Source: an uncultured Pseudomonadota bacterium
GTDB taxonomy: Bacteria; Pseudomonadota; Alphaproteobacteria; RF32; CAG-239
Direction of reading: 5' to 3'
Length of the DNA: 64,000 nucleotides
NCBI GenBank assembly: GCA_902788365.1
Contig: CADAJN010000004.1
Coordinates: 124,001-188,000 of the forward strand
The notes beneath the pieces are model-generated. The model saw only the letters and a list, made by a program, of their open reading frames with translations, did not search any database and had not been told where the DNA came from. The translations under genes and the position numbers were made by a program. Below, piece after piece: positions 42,340 through 49,965 of the stretch. Numbering within the stretch: position 1 is the stretch's first letter; every line of letters begins with the position of its first letter.

Positions 42340-43305
42340 GTGAAAAAAGCCATTGATTTTAATGCTGATGAAACTTTATTACCGCTCATTAAACGGTGGC
42401 AAAATTGGCTTTTGCATGAGCGCTTGTATTCAACACATACATTAGACGGATATGCACGCGATTTGGCATTATTTTTACACGATATCAACCCGCCGAAAAA
42501 AGTAAACATAGATGATTTGAAAACATTAGAAGTGCGCGATTTTCGCCACTTTTTAAGTATGCGTGCCGCAAAAGCCGTCAATCACTCTTCCATGAGCCGA
42601 GAACTGTCGGCTATTAAAAACTTTTTTAAATGGCTAGACGTTAATAATCTGGTTAAAAATACCGCCATCAGTGTCATCGGATCACCTAAGCAAGATAAAG
42701 TTCTTCCAAAAGCGATAGATGAAAATGATTCGTTTTTGCTACTGGATAAAGCTGCCGATGCTGCTAAAAGCACATGGCAGGGTTTGCGCGATAAAGCGGT
42801 TTTAACCCTGCTCTATGGTTGCGGTTTGCGTATTTCCGAAGCGTTAGCCCTCAATGTGGGTGATATTACGGCACAAAGCACATTTTTATGCATCAAAGGC
42901 AAAGGTAATAAAGAGCGAATTGTGCCACTGTTACCGCTTATTTGGCAAAACATTGCCGCCTATTTAGCAGAAAGTCCTTATACGCTTGACAGCGGCGAAC
43001 CTTTGTTTGTCGGCGCACGTGGCGAACGATTAAGTCCGCGCATTATTCAACGACAAATGGAAAAACTGCGTCGCAATCTAAATATGCCCGAAACTTTAAC
43101 CCCGCACGCTCTGCGACATTCGTTTGCCACGCAACTTTTGGCCGAAGGCGTTGATTTGCGCTCAATTCAACAATTGTTGGGACATTCGTCACTGATGACA
43201 ACGCAACGCTATACTGAAGTTCAGCTTGAAACCATGATTAAAGAATATCATAAAGCACATCCGCTTGAAAAAATCGCACAACAAGATGATAATGCAAAAA
43301 TCTAA
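42340..43305 (+). CDS. xerC: Tyrosine recombinase XerC/XerD type
   Basis: A 321-residue site-specific recombinase. The N-terminal core-binding domain covers about residues 15-105. The catalytic residues are R164 (GCGLRISEAL), K188 (KGKGNKER), H256 and R259 (HALRHSFAT), H282 (LGHSSL) and nucleophile Y291 (TTQRYTEV). It probably resolves chromosome dimers at dif with a partner Xer. The start is a GTG 4 bases after the upstream stop. No integrase-style attachment sites or mobile genes flank it, so it is read as a housekeeping recombinase rather than part of an element. Confidence 0.9.
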   Translation: MKKAIDFNADETLLPLIKRWQNWLLHERLYSTHTLDGYARDLALFLHDINPPKKVNIDDLKTLEVRDFRHFLSMRAAKAVNHSSMSRELSAIKNFFKWLDVNNLVKNTAISVIGSPKQDKVLPKAIDENDSFLLLDKAADAAKSTWQGLRDKAVLTLLYGCGLRISEALALNVGDITAQSTFLCIKGKGNKERIVPLLPLIWQNIAAYLAESPYTLDSGEPLFVGARGERLSPRIIQRQMEKLRRNLNMPETLTPHALRHSFATQLLAEGVDLRSIQQLLGHSSLMTTQRYTEVQLETMIKEYHKAHPLEKIAQQDDNAKI

Positions 43306-43314
43306 AAAAAGCTA

Positions 43315-43342
43315 TTGACAAGCAGTATAAAATATATATACT
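43315..43342 (+). promoter_or_regulatory. Promoter of rpmG
   Basis: A perfect TTGACA (43315-43320), 16 bases, TATACT (43337-43342), 45 bases before the L33 start. Confidence 0.75.
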
Positions 43343-43387
43343 ACGCCTAAATGTTTTTAACAAATAATCAGACAGAAGAGAAAAAAA

Positions 43388-43555
43388 ATGGCAAAAGCAG
43401 TTAAAATTAAAGTAAAAATGGAAAGCAGCGCCGGAACCGGCTCATTCTTTATTGCAGAGAAGAATCCGAGAACGCATCCGGAAAAGCTGACCTTGAAAAA
43501 ATATGATAAAAAATCTCGCAAACATGAAGAATTTGTTGAAAAGAAATTGAAGTAA
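43388..43555 (+). CDS. rpmG: 50S ribosomal protein L33
   Basis: A 55-residue protein, MAKAVKIKVKMESSAG onward, with GTGSFFIAEKNPRTHPEKLTL-type middle and a Lys-rich LKKYDKKSRKHEEF end. This is the L33 pattern of proteobacteria, without the zinc-binding cysteines. It is part of the large ribosomal subunit near the E site. It is transcribed alone from a strong promoter, with AGAAGAGAAAAAAA as leader and a strong terminator after it. Confidence 0.95.
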   Translation: MAKAVKIKVKMESSAGTGSFFIAEKNPRTHPEKLTLKKYDKKSRKHEEFVEKKLK

Positions 43556-43581
43556 TTTCTTTGTGATAGAAAAAGGGGTTT

Positions 43582-43612
43582 AAGGAGGTGCGCAAAAGCG
43601 TCCTCCTTTTTT
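43582..43612 (+). terminator. Terminator of rpmG
   Basis: AAGGAGG (43582-43588) pairs with CCTCCTT (43602-43608), with an inner GCGC/GCG pairing and six T bases after. Confidence 0.88.
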
Positions 43613-43693
43613 GATGCATGAAACTTTATCTCCTTTTATGGCGGCCGAGTTTGTTTATTTTATCTTTTGAAAACCATGATAATCATACAGATA

Positions 43694-43732
43694 TAAAAAA
43701 GCCTCCGCGCAACTAAGCGAGAAGGCTTTCAA
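43694..43732 (-). terminator. Terminator after the TatA-like gene
   Basis: On the minus strand AAAGCCT and AGGCTTT close a stem with a short inner TCGC/GCG pairing, followed by TTTTTATATC. Confidence 0.75.
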
Positions 43733-43758
43733 GCAAATATCTGTCAAACGTGTTTTAA

Positions 43759-44157
43759 TCAATAGCGGTTTTCTAAATCTACTTTGCCGTCGTTCTCACT
43801 CTCTGTCGGTTCTTGCGGCAATTCAATAACCTTTTCTGTATCTTTTTGCGGTGTTTCTTTGTCTTCTGCCTTAGTTTCCGCCTCATCTTTTTTAATAAAT
43901 GAGCCCATAAACTGCAAAGATTCTTCTATTTCTTCAGGTGTATTTTCTTCGCGTTCTTTTTCTTGCGGTTCGGCATTTTTCTTACTGTCAATATCAGCTT
44001 TTACCTGTTTAATTTTATTTTTGGCGATTTTAGAACCTACCTTGGCGGCATCCATACTGTCTTTAAATTTATCTTCCATCATTTGCTTTAATGCCGGCAG
44101 TTTTTCCGCATTAAAAATGGCTAAAACCCCGATAATTACCAAAATCCAACCAAACAT
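43759..44157 (-). CDS. TatA/TatB-like small membrane protein
   Basis: A 132-residue protein. One N-terminal membrane helix (FGWILVIIGVLAIF, about 2-15) is followed by NAEKLPALKQMM and an amphipathic helix, matching the TatA/TatB layout. The conserved Phe-Gly hinge of TatA reads Phe-Asn (F15-N16) here. The remaining 80 residues are acidic and disordered. It follows nagZ by 13 bases, as tatA does in other Alphaproteobacteria after scpA and scpB, but those genes and tatC are absent here. It could still be a Tat component, or a membrane protein that has lost that role. Confidence 0.6.
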   Translation of the reverse strand: MFGWILVIIGVLAIFNAEKLPALKQMMEDKFKDSMDAAKVGSKIAKNKIKQVKADIDSKKNAEPQEKEREENTPEEIEESLQFMGSFIKKDEAETKAEDKETPQKDTEKVIELPQEPTESENDGKVDLENRY

Positions 44158-44170
44158 ACTTCCCCCTTTT

Positions 44171-45229
44171 TTATTGTTTGCGCAATCTGTTCAAAACTTC
44201 CGTTGCGTCATATTCATAGTTGTAAGATATAACACTTTTCAAACCTGCACAATATTTATTTTGCACATATTCAATATTTATTACCGGCAAAGGCCGGCGG
44301 ATAACGGCGCGCACTTTTTCAAGCCGTTCTTCCGCCTTATCGGTTAAAATAATACGACTTTGGCATAACGCTTCATTGGCGGCAAAATCAGCATTTCCCA
44401 AACAAATCACATCACAACCGGCGGCAAAGCAACGTTCGGCACGTTCACAAATAGAACCGCGCAGTGCGTTCATCATTATTGCATCGGAAACCAGCAAACC
44501 GTCAAAGCCGATTGTGCCGCGGATAATATCTTTAATCACGCGTTCGGAACAAGTGGCCGGATTTTTTTCATCAACCGCTGTCAAAACAATATGAGCAACC
44601 ATACCCATCGGGGTTTCATGCAATTTTTGAAAAGGGTAAAAATCTGTCATCAACTCTTGCAGCGAATCATTTATGACCGGTAGTTCCAAATGCGGGTCGG
44701 CTTGTCCGCGACCATGTCCCGGCATGTGTTTAATGCAAGGACACACACCCAACTTCATATACTCTGTAACCATTGCCTGTCCGAGTTTAGCCACCGTTTT
44801 TTCATCGCCCGAAAAACAACGGCTTTTAAGCGCTGTAGATGTTTGCGGATATTCTATATCTAAAACCGGCGCAAAATTGACATTGATACCGGTATTTTTT
44901 AAATCAGCGGCAATCAGCTGAGCATGAGCACGCGCAGTTTGTAAATCTTTTATATCGGCTTGTGCCGTCACAGCTGTCCATTCCGGCTCTAACAAACGGC
45001 GCACACGCCCGCCCTCCTGGTCAATGGCAATCAGCACATCTTCACGACCGATAACTTCTTTAATTTGCCTGATCAGATTACGAAGCTGGGCTTTGTTTTG
45101 CACATTAGCGCAACCTTTGGCAAATAAACATACGCCAAGCGGATTATGTGCGGCAAACAAGTGTTTTTCTTCATCGCTGAGCGATGTGCCTTGAACGGAT
45201 AAAAATGCCGGTAAAATACGCGTTGCCAT
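44171..45229 (-). CDS. nagZ: Beta-N-acetylhexosaminidase
   Basis: A 352-residue glycoside hydrolase family 3 enzyme of peptidoglycan recycling that removes GlcNAc from anhydro-muropeptides in the cytosol. It shows DQEGGRVRRL (about 76-85), INVNFAPVLDIE, the KHMPGHGRGQADPH loop with the His-Asp catalytic pair, and LLVSDAIMM with the catalytic Asp nucleophile. It starts 6 bases downstream of the SPOR gene and ends 13 bases before the TatA-like gene, in the standard SPOR-nagZ order. Confidence 0.94.
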   Translation of the reverse strand: MATRILPAFLSVQGTSLSDEEKHLFAAHNPLGVCLFAKGCANVQNKAQLRNLIRQIKEVIGREDVLIAIDQEGGRVRRLLEPEWTAVTAQADIKDLQTARAHAQLIAADLKNTGINVNFAPVLDIEYPQTSTALKSRCFSGDEKTVAKLGQAMVTEYMKLGVCPCIKHMPGHGRGQADPHLELPVINDSLQELMTDFYPFQKLHETPMGMVAHIVLTAVDEKNPATCSERVIKDIIRGTIGFDGLLVSDAIMMNALRGSICERAERCFAAGCDVICLGNADFAANEALCQSRIILTDKAEERLEKVRAVIRRPLPVINIEYVQNKYCAGLKSVISYNYEYDATEVLNRLRKQ

Positions 45230-45235
45230 CAGATT

Positions 45236-46201
45236 TTAACGTTCCTTTACGATGCAATCGGCCAAGCCTTTAGCTTTTAATGCGGCACATGCTTTAGCCG
45301 CATCTTCGCGCGTAGCAAAAGAACCGGCACGCAGGCGGTAAAATATACCTTGTGCGCCAAGGTCTGAGGTTTGAATTTCATGCGAATATTTGGCCAAATC
45401 GGCATATTTTCCGGTCAGTGTTTTCCATGTTTGCTCAACAGCGGCTTTATTTTTAGAAGCCACAAGTTGCATTTGCCATTTACCACCTGCTACAGGTGCA
45501 ACAACAGGCTGAGTTGTTTTCGGTTCAACTTTCGGCGTTGCGGCGGCAATGGTTTCTTTAGCTTGTGTTGCAACTTCCGTAGCCTTTTCTTTAGCATTTT
45601 CTACTGCAGGGGTTGCAACGGTTTTCACTTCTTCTTTAACTGCGGCACCGGTGTTTTGAGCCGAATCGGCCAACAAATCACTCGGTTTAGCCGGCATATT
45701 ATTTTCAACCGTTTCTTTAGGGCCCGTCACTTTTTCGGTCGGTTGGCTCACTTCTTCAACAATACCGTCTAAATTTGTGGCATTTTCATCAATATCGGTT
45801 ACTTCCGGCGCTATTTCAGGCAATTTCGGCTGTTCCGGCATCGGTAATAAATTTTCAACCACCGTGTTATCAACATTTTTCTTTTCTACAATATTGTAAA
45901 CATCTTTATCTTGATTAGGGATTTCCATTCCTCCCGGATTTTCCGGCTTAATTTTAACCGCTGTTTGCGGCCGATGCAAAACAACCAAATCTTTAGAATG
46001 TTCAGCATATTGCGGTGCCAAAATAAACCAGCCAACAACACCGGCTAAAGCAATTCCGGCAAATGTGCCTAAAAAATTGTTGCGCGAACGCACCAGCTCC
46101 GAGCGCCGTTCTTCCATTGAAGCGATTTTCTGCTTAGCCACTTTCTGGCGGAATTCATCTAAATATTCGTCGTTATCTCTGCTATATAATTCTTTATACA
46201 T
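45236..46201 (-). CDS. SPOR domain membrane protein
   Basis: A 321-residue inner-membrane protein. The N-terminal 45 residues are charged and cytosolic, a single membrane helix (about 44-62, FLGTFAGIALAGVVGWFI) follows, and a long Pro/Glu/Lys/Ala-rich periplasmic linker leads to a C-terminal SPOR domain (about 243-321, WQMQLVASKNKAAVE to LADCIV). SPOR domains bind naked glycan strands at the septum. Upstream of nagZ it occupies its usual alphaproteobacterial place. The ATG is preceded by AAAAAGGGGATTTACC. Confidence 0.9.
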   Translation of the reverse strand: MYKELYSRDNDEYLDEFRQKVAKQKIASMEERRSELVRSRNNFLGTFAGIALAGVVGWFILAPQYAEHSKDLVVLHRPQTAVKIKPENPGGMEIPNQDKDVYNIVEKKNVDNTVVENLLPMPEQPKLPEIAPEVTDIDENATNLDGIVEEVSQPTEKVTGPKETVENNMPAKPSDLLADSAQNTGAAVKEEVKTVATPAVENAKEKATEVATQAKETIAAATPKVEPKTTQPVVAPVAGGKWQMQLVASKNKAAVEQTWKTLTGKYADLAKYSHEIQTSDLGAQGIFYRLRAGSFATREDAAKACAALKAKGLADCIVKER

Positions 46202-46325
46202 GGTAAATCCCCTTTTTTAATGATGTTGTGATTATATACATTCAATGTTTAAAATAGCTTAACAGAATAAAAAAAATCTTTTATTTTGTTAAAATATCTA
46301 TATAGTGAATGAAAAAGGATATTGA

Positions 46326-47120
46326 ATGAAAATAGCAACATTAAACATAAATTCCGTAAATGCCAGATTGCCTTTGCTATGCCGATGGCTTAATGAAAAT
46401 CGGCCGGATGTAATGTTGTTGCAGGAAATTAAGACGGAGTTCAATAATTTTCCGTTTTTTGAATTGCAAATGGCCGGTTTTGAGGCCAAAATGCTCGGAC
46501 AGAAAAGCTACAACGGCGTGGCAGTGTTAAGCCCTCACCCGATGACAATCATCGCAGAAAATTTGCCAAATTTTCCGGATGAAAACGCTCGCTATTTGGA
46601 GGTTGAAGTCAATATTCGCGGCAAAAAATATATCATAGCATCTATTTACCTGCCAAACGGCAATCCGCCGGCGAATCAACCGCAAGATACCGGCAAATTA
46701 GAATATAAATTGGCATGGATGGATGCTTTTTTGGCGCATGCCGACAAATTATTAAAATCGGGCAAAAATGTATTACTCGGCGGCGACTTTAATGTGATTA
46801 TGACACCACAAGACGTGTATAATCCGGAATTGTTTGTCGGTAATGCTTTATATCGGCCGGAAGTTTGGGCGCGTTTGCAGCAGTTAACATTTTCAGGCTA
46901 TGCCGATGTTTTTCGCACACTGTATCCGAGCCAAAACGGCTATACATTTTGGGATTATACCGGCGGAGCTTTGCAAAATGATTTAGGTATGAGGATTGAT
47001 TATATTTTCAGTGCACCGGCCTTAACCGATAAGTTAGTCGGTTGCCACATTGATAAAGATTTTCGTAAACAGGAAAAATCATCGGACCACACAATTTTAA
47101 TGGCAGAATTTGAGGATTAA
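46326..47120 (+). CDS. xthA: Exodeoxyribonuclease III
   Basis: A 264-residue AP endonuclease/3'-5' exonuclease of base excision repair. The metal and catalytic residues are in IATLNINSVNARL, LLQEIKTE (catalytic Glu), YLPNGNPP, LGGDFNV (Asp/Asn pair) and SSDHTILMAEF (terminal His). An AAAAAGGATATTGA leader precedes the ATG. The S41 protease gene begins 2 bases after its stop, so they form one unit. Confidence 0.95.
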   Translation: MKIATLNINSVNARLPLLCRWLNENRPDVMLLQEIKTEFNNFPFFELQMAGFEAKMLGQKSYNGVAVLSPHPMTIIAENLPNFPDENARYLEVEVNIRGKKYIIASIYLPNGNPPANQPQDTGKLEYKLAWMDAFLAHADKLLKSGKNVLLGGDFNVIMTPQDVYNPELFVGNALYRPEVWARLQQLTFSGYADVFRTLYPSQNGYTFWDYTGGALQNDLGMRIDYIFSAPALTDKLVGCHIDKDFRKQEKSSDHTILMAEFED

Positions 47121-47122
47121 AA

Positions 47123-48211
47123 ATGAAAAAGATATTGTTTTTAGCTGTTTTTTTGCTTTTAAGCACACCGTTTTCCAATGTTGAAGCGGCCAAAATTGAC
47201 CAGAAGGTTTTAAACGAAATGTTGACCACGGTCAATGAGGATTATCTGTATCCGGTCAATAATGCCGAATTGGTGGCAAACGGCCTGAATGCGCTACATA
47301 ATTTAGATAAAAAATTTGTTGCCTATAAAGGCTCTGACCGCGTTTATATGTATTATGATCAAACCATCACCGCGATTATTCCGTTTCCGGCCGATGACAA
47401 AGATATCGGAGCATGGGTAAAGGGGTTGAACAGCGCTTTGCAAGCGGCCTCAAAAGTTTCCGAAGATGTGGCATTGCATGATTTTGAGTTACCGGATTTG
47501 ATTATGAAAGGAATGTTGAGCGGATTGGATAAATATTCGCATTATTATTCGCAATATGAATATAAGGAAGAAGATTATCGCCACAATTTCCGCATATTTT
47601 TTGCCAGCCGTATGATTGAAGATATTTTATACCTCAATATTCGCCTGTTTAATAAGCAAACATCAGCCAAAGTGCGCGAAGCTTTAGGAAAAAATCCTCA
47701 AGCTACCGGTGTTATTATTGATTTGCGCGGTAATGCCGGCGGTATGCTTAATGAAGCTATTAAAACGGCTGATTTGTTTACCGACGACGAGATTATTACC
47801 TATACGACAGCACGCGACAACAGTAATGTGCATTATTATATTTCTAAAAAAGGCGTGTTGTGCGACAAACCGATGGTTATTTTGATTGACGGTGAAACAG
47901 CTTCGGCAGCCGAGGTTTTGGCCGCCGGTTTGCAGGATCAGTCGCGTGCCAAATTGGTGGGAACAAAGTCTTTCGGTAAAGGAACGGTGCAGAATATTAC
48001 GGAAATATCAAATGGCGGTAAACTGGTATTGACAACCGAACAATTTTTCACCCCGTCGGGTAAAGTGATTCATGAAAACGGGGCTGAGCCGGATATTTGC
48101 ACAGAACTCGGGCGCGACGATAAATGTTCGCGTGAACCGCGTTCCGGCAAAGAAGAAGATATTGAAACAGCAGTTAAATTGCTTCATGGCGAATTAGACG
48201 ACGAGCTTTAA
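47123..48211 (+). CDS. S41 family C-terminal processing protease lacking a clear PDZ domain
   Basis: A 362-residue exported protease with a signal peptide (to about residue 22, NVEA). The catalytic pair is S261 (GETASAAEV) and K286 (SFGKGTVQ), with VIIDLRGNAGGML (198-210) typical of S41. In CtpA-type enzymes a PDZ domain of about 90 residues sits between the DKYSHYY segment and the ILYL-NIRLF strand. Here those motifs (136-142 and 168-176) are only about 25 residues apart, so the PDZ is missing or greatly reduced. Substrates are probably periplasmic. It follows xthA by 2 bases and has a strong terminator. Confidence 0.85.
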   Translation: MKKILFLAVFLLLSTPFSNVEAAKIDQKVLNEMLTTVNEDYLYPVNNAELVANGLNALHNLDKKFVAYKGSDRVYMYYDQTITAIIPFPADDKDIGAWVKGLNSALQAASKVSEDVALHDFELPDLIMKGMLSGLDKYSHYYSQYEYKEEDYRHNFRIFFASRMIEDILYLNIRLFNKQTSAKVREALGKNPQATGVIIDLRGNAGGMLNEAIKTADLFTDDEIITYTTARDNSNVHYYISKKGVLCDKPMVILIDGETASAAEVLAAGLQDQSRAKLVGTKSFGKGTVQNITEISNGGKLVLTTEQFFTPSGKVIHENGAEPDICTELGRDDKCSREPRSGKEEDIETAVKLLHGELDDEL

Positions 48212-48224
48212 ATACTAGTTGGCA

Positions 48225-48266
48225 CAAAAAATCCCTCGCGGCACAATGGCGGCGGGGGATTTTTAT
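48225..48266 (+). terminator. Terminator of the S41 protease gene
   Basis: AAAAATCCC with CGC pairs with GCG and GGGATTTTT across a short loop, followed by more T. Confidence 0.85.
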
Positions 48267-48301
48267 AATGTGAAACTTATTATGTTTTCACATCTACGTT
48301 T

Positions 48302-48733
48302 TTAAAACGGTAAATCATCAGAGTGTGTTTGAGGCTCAGATTCCGCTTCTACCGACTCAGCTTTTTGAACTGTCGGCAAAACCAAATAGCGGTCGCTGTC
48401 CATCAATTCGGTCATACATTTCCAACTGTTAAATTCCAGTTGGTGCATATTCCGCGCGATAAACAACTTAAAGTCCTCGTCAATCGGTTCGGCAATATTG
48501 TCCTTGACTAAGTTCAGTACCTTACGGAATTTGTCTTTTTGCGCCTCCGAGAACTCATCTTTGTTGAGGAGATTCTTGATAAATGCGGCAACATCATCCT
48601 TATTGGCGGCACCACAGAGATAAAAGTCGACATAATCAACCTTTTTCCCATTGTCATAATATAATTGCCTTAATTGCTGCAAATCTTTGCACAACTTTGC
48701 ACAGGCAATAATCACGATTATATTACTTTTCAT
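48302..48733 (-). CDS. Unknown protein with an SSB-like acidic C-terminal tip
   Basis: A 143-residue protein not recognised. The N-terminus begins as a hydrophobic strand (NIIVIIACAKL), then helices rich in Lys and Asp. A disordered Glu/Ser-rich tail ends in DDLPF. That acidic-Pro-Phe tip is the docking peptide by which single-stranded DNA-binding proteins recruit repair and replication partners. The rest does not look like an OB fold. It has no clear Shine-Dalgarno site and lies 23 bases downstream of the membrane gene at 48757, so they are probably one unit. Confidence 0.65.
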   Translation of the reverse strand: MKSNIIVIIACAKLCKDLQQLRQLYYDNGKKVDYVDFYLCGAANKDDVAAFIKNLLNKDEFSEAQKDKFRKVLNLVKDNIAEPIDEDFKLFIARNMHQLEFNSWKCMTELMDSDRYLVLPTVQKAESVEAESEPQTHSDDLPF

Positions 48734-48756
48734 ATGTTTTTCTATTTTAAGATTTC

Positions 48757-49164
48757 TTAATCATCAGCATATGTTTTACCATGCGGTCTGTCTGAAACTA
48801 TTACCAAGTGTCCGAACATGGCAACAAATGCCACTAAACTTACCTCCAATAAAATGTAGAAAATAAGTTTTTCTGTCGGATAAATCATGATTGAACAAAT
48901 AATCAAGCTCAATGCCATACATATAAAACATATATACCAAACTGCCGTAAAAAGAAAAGAGAGCGGGGCATCCGGTTTTTCCGGTTTTTGGATATAATAT
49001 CCGGCAAAGGCTTGCAAAATAATGACAGATACCACCATTAAACCTGCCACCCAACCTTTGTAGCATATCATACCGTTTATAGCCAGCACAATACACAGTA
49101 ACGTAACAAATACAAAGAGCATCTCTGCGAGATACAATTTGTAAAACCTGAGAAGTCTTTTCAT
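48757..49164 (-). CDS. Small four-helix membrane protein of unknown function
   Basis: A 135-residue protein with four hydrophobic segments (about residues 12-32, 37-53, 66-88 and 96-120) and a short polar tail. No family is recognised. The start at 49164 is chosen because a promoter lies at 49223-49251 and any upstream start would fall close to it. The leader is AT-rich with TTATAATTATAA, like the leader of the gene at 38732, and lacks a ribosome site. It probably shares a transcript with the gene at 48302. Confidence 0.65.
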   Translation of the reverse strand: MKRLLRFYKLYLAEMLFVFVTLLCIVLAINGMICYKGWVAGLMVVSVIILQAFAGYYIQKPEKPDAPLSFLFTAVWYICFICMALSLIICSIMIYPTEKLIFYILLEVSLVAFVAMFGHLVIVSDRPHGKTYADD

Positions 49165-49222
49165 ACGCAATAATATTTTAAATTCATAATTGATGTTATA
49201 ATTATAAGTTTTGTTACGAGGC

Positions 49223-49251
49223 AGTTTATGGAAAAATACATACACTGTCAA
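49223..49251 (-). promoter_or_regulatory. Promoter of the 48757-48302 pair
   Basis: On the minus strand a perfect TTGACA (49251-49246), 17 bases, TAAACT (49228-49223). Confidence 0.6.
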
Positions 49252-49325
49252 GTAATATCTATGTTGAAAGACTAGATGAAATGATAAGGTAGCGTGATGG
49301 TATTTGCAAACGTGGTTATATTTGC

Positions 49326-49805
49326 TTAATGCGCCATCAGACGGGCTTTTTCACGATTCCAATCACGTTCTTTGGTAGTTTCACGCTTATCATAAAGCTT
49401 TTTACCGGTGCCGAGACCAATCAGTAATTTGGCGCGGCCGTGATTATCAAAATAAAGTTTCATCGCAATCAGTGTTGAACCTTTGCGATTCAGTGCATTG
49501 ATGATTTTGATGATTTCGCGGTGATGCAACAAAAGTTTGCGGTTGCGACGTTCAACATGGCTGGCATATCCCTGATTATCATAGGCGGCAATAAACATAT
49601 TACTCATCAAAAGTTCCTCGCCTTCTACAATGCCGTATGCTTCGTTAATATTGGCGTGCCCTTGGCGTAACGATTTGACTTCCGTGCCGGTTAAAACCAG
49701 ACCGGCCTCAAAAGTTTCGCCGATGGCATAGTCAAAATGAGCACGACGGTTTTGCGCCACCAATCCGCTGGAAATAAAATCTGATTTTTGCGTTTTTTTT
49801 GCCAT
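49326..49805 (-). CDS. smpB: SsrA-binding protein SmpB
   Basis: A 159-residue RNA-binding protein that delivers tmRNA to stalled ribosomes for trans-translation. It shows NRRAHFDYAIGETFEAGLVLTG, LRQGHANINEAY, and the C-terminal KLYDKRETTKERDWNREKARL with the basic tail. The ATG at 49805 is supported by AAGGAAAAACA directly upstream and by a promoter at 49828-49856. A longer frame would run through that promoter. Confidence 0.97.
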   Translation of the reverse strand: MAKKTQKSDFISSGLVAQNRRAHFDYAIGETFEAGLVLTGTEVKSLRQGHANINEAYGIVEGEELLMSNMFIAAYDNQGYASHVERRNRKLLLHHREIIKIINALNRKGSTLIAMKLYFDNHGRAKLLIGLGTGKKLYDKRETTKERDWNREKARLMAH

Positions 49806-49827
49806 TGTTTTTCCTTTATTGCAGTTG

Positions 49828-49856
49828 TTTATAAGATATTTTACGGCAAAAGTCAA
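49828..49856 (-). promoter_or_regulatory. Promoter of smpB
   Basis: On the minus strand TTGACT (49856-49851), 17 bases, TATAAA (49833-49828), giving a leader of about 15-17 bases. Confidence 0.7.
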
Positions 49857-49871
49857 TCGGCAAGCGTAAAT

Positions 49872-49955
49872 CATTTACATACCAAAATATGAAAAAAATA
49901 TACATACTTGCTGGACAATTTAATTTAAATTTACTATATTGCAGGTATGTAAATG
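49872..49955 (+). promoter_or_regulatory. Promoter of the MacAB-type operon flanked by a 12-base inverted repeat
   Basis: TTGCTG (49908-49913) and TACTAT (49932-49937), 18 bases apart, form the likely promoter. CATTTACATACC (49872-49883) and its exact reverse complement GGTATGTAAATG (49944-49955) lie on either side, 60 bases apart. The arrangement could be a two-site operator that loops DNA. Confidence 0.55.
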
Positions 49956-49965
49956 AGGTATAAAT

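Noticed and set aside
42340..43305. The Xer recombinase as the integrase of a mobile island
   Set aside because: It is co-transcribed with a core SH3 gene and next to rpmG. There is no tRNA end, direct repeat or cargo beside it. It fits a chromosomal XerC.
43579..43590. A strong ribosome-binding-site-like TAAGGAGGT
   Set aside because: It is the left arm of the rpmG terminator, and no start codon with a frame follows.
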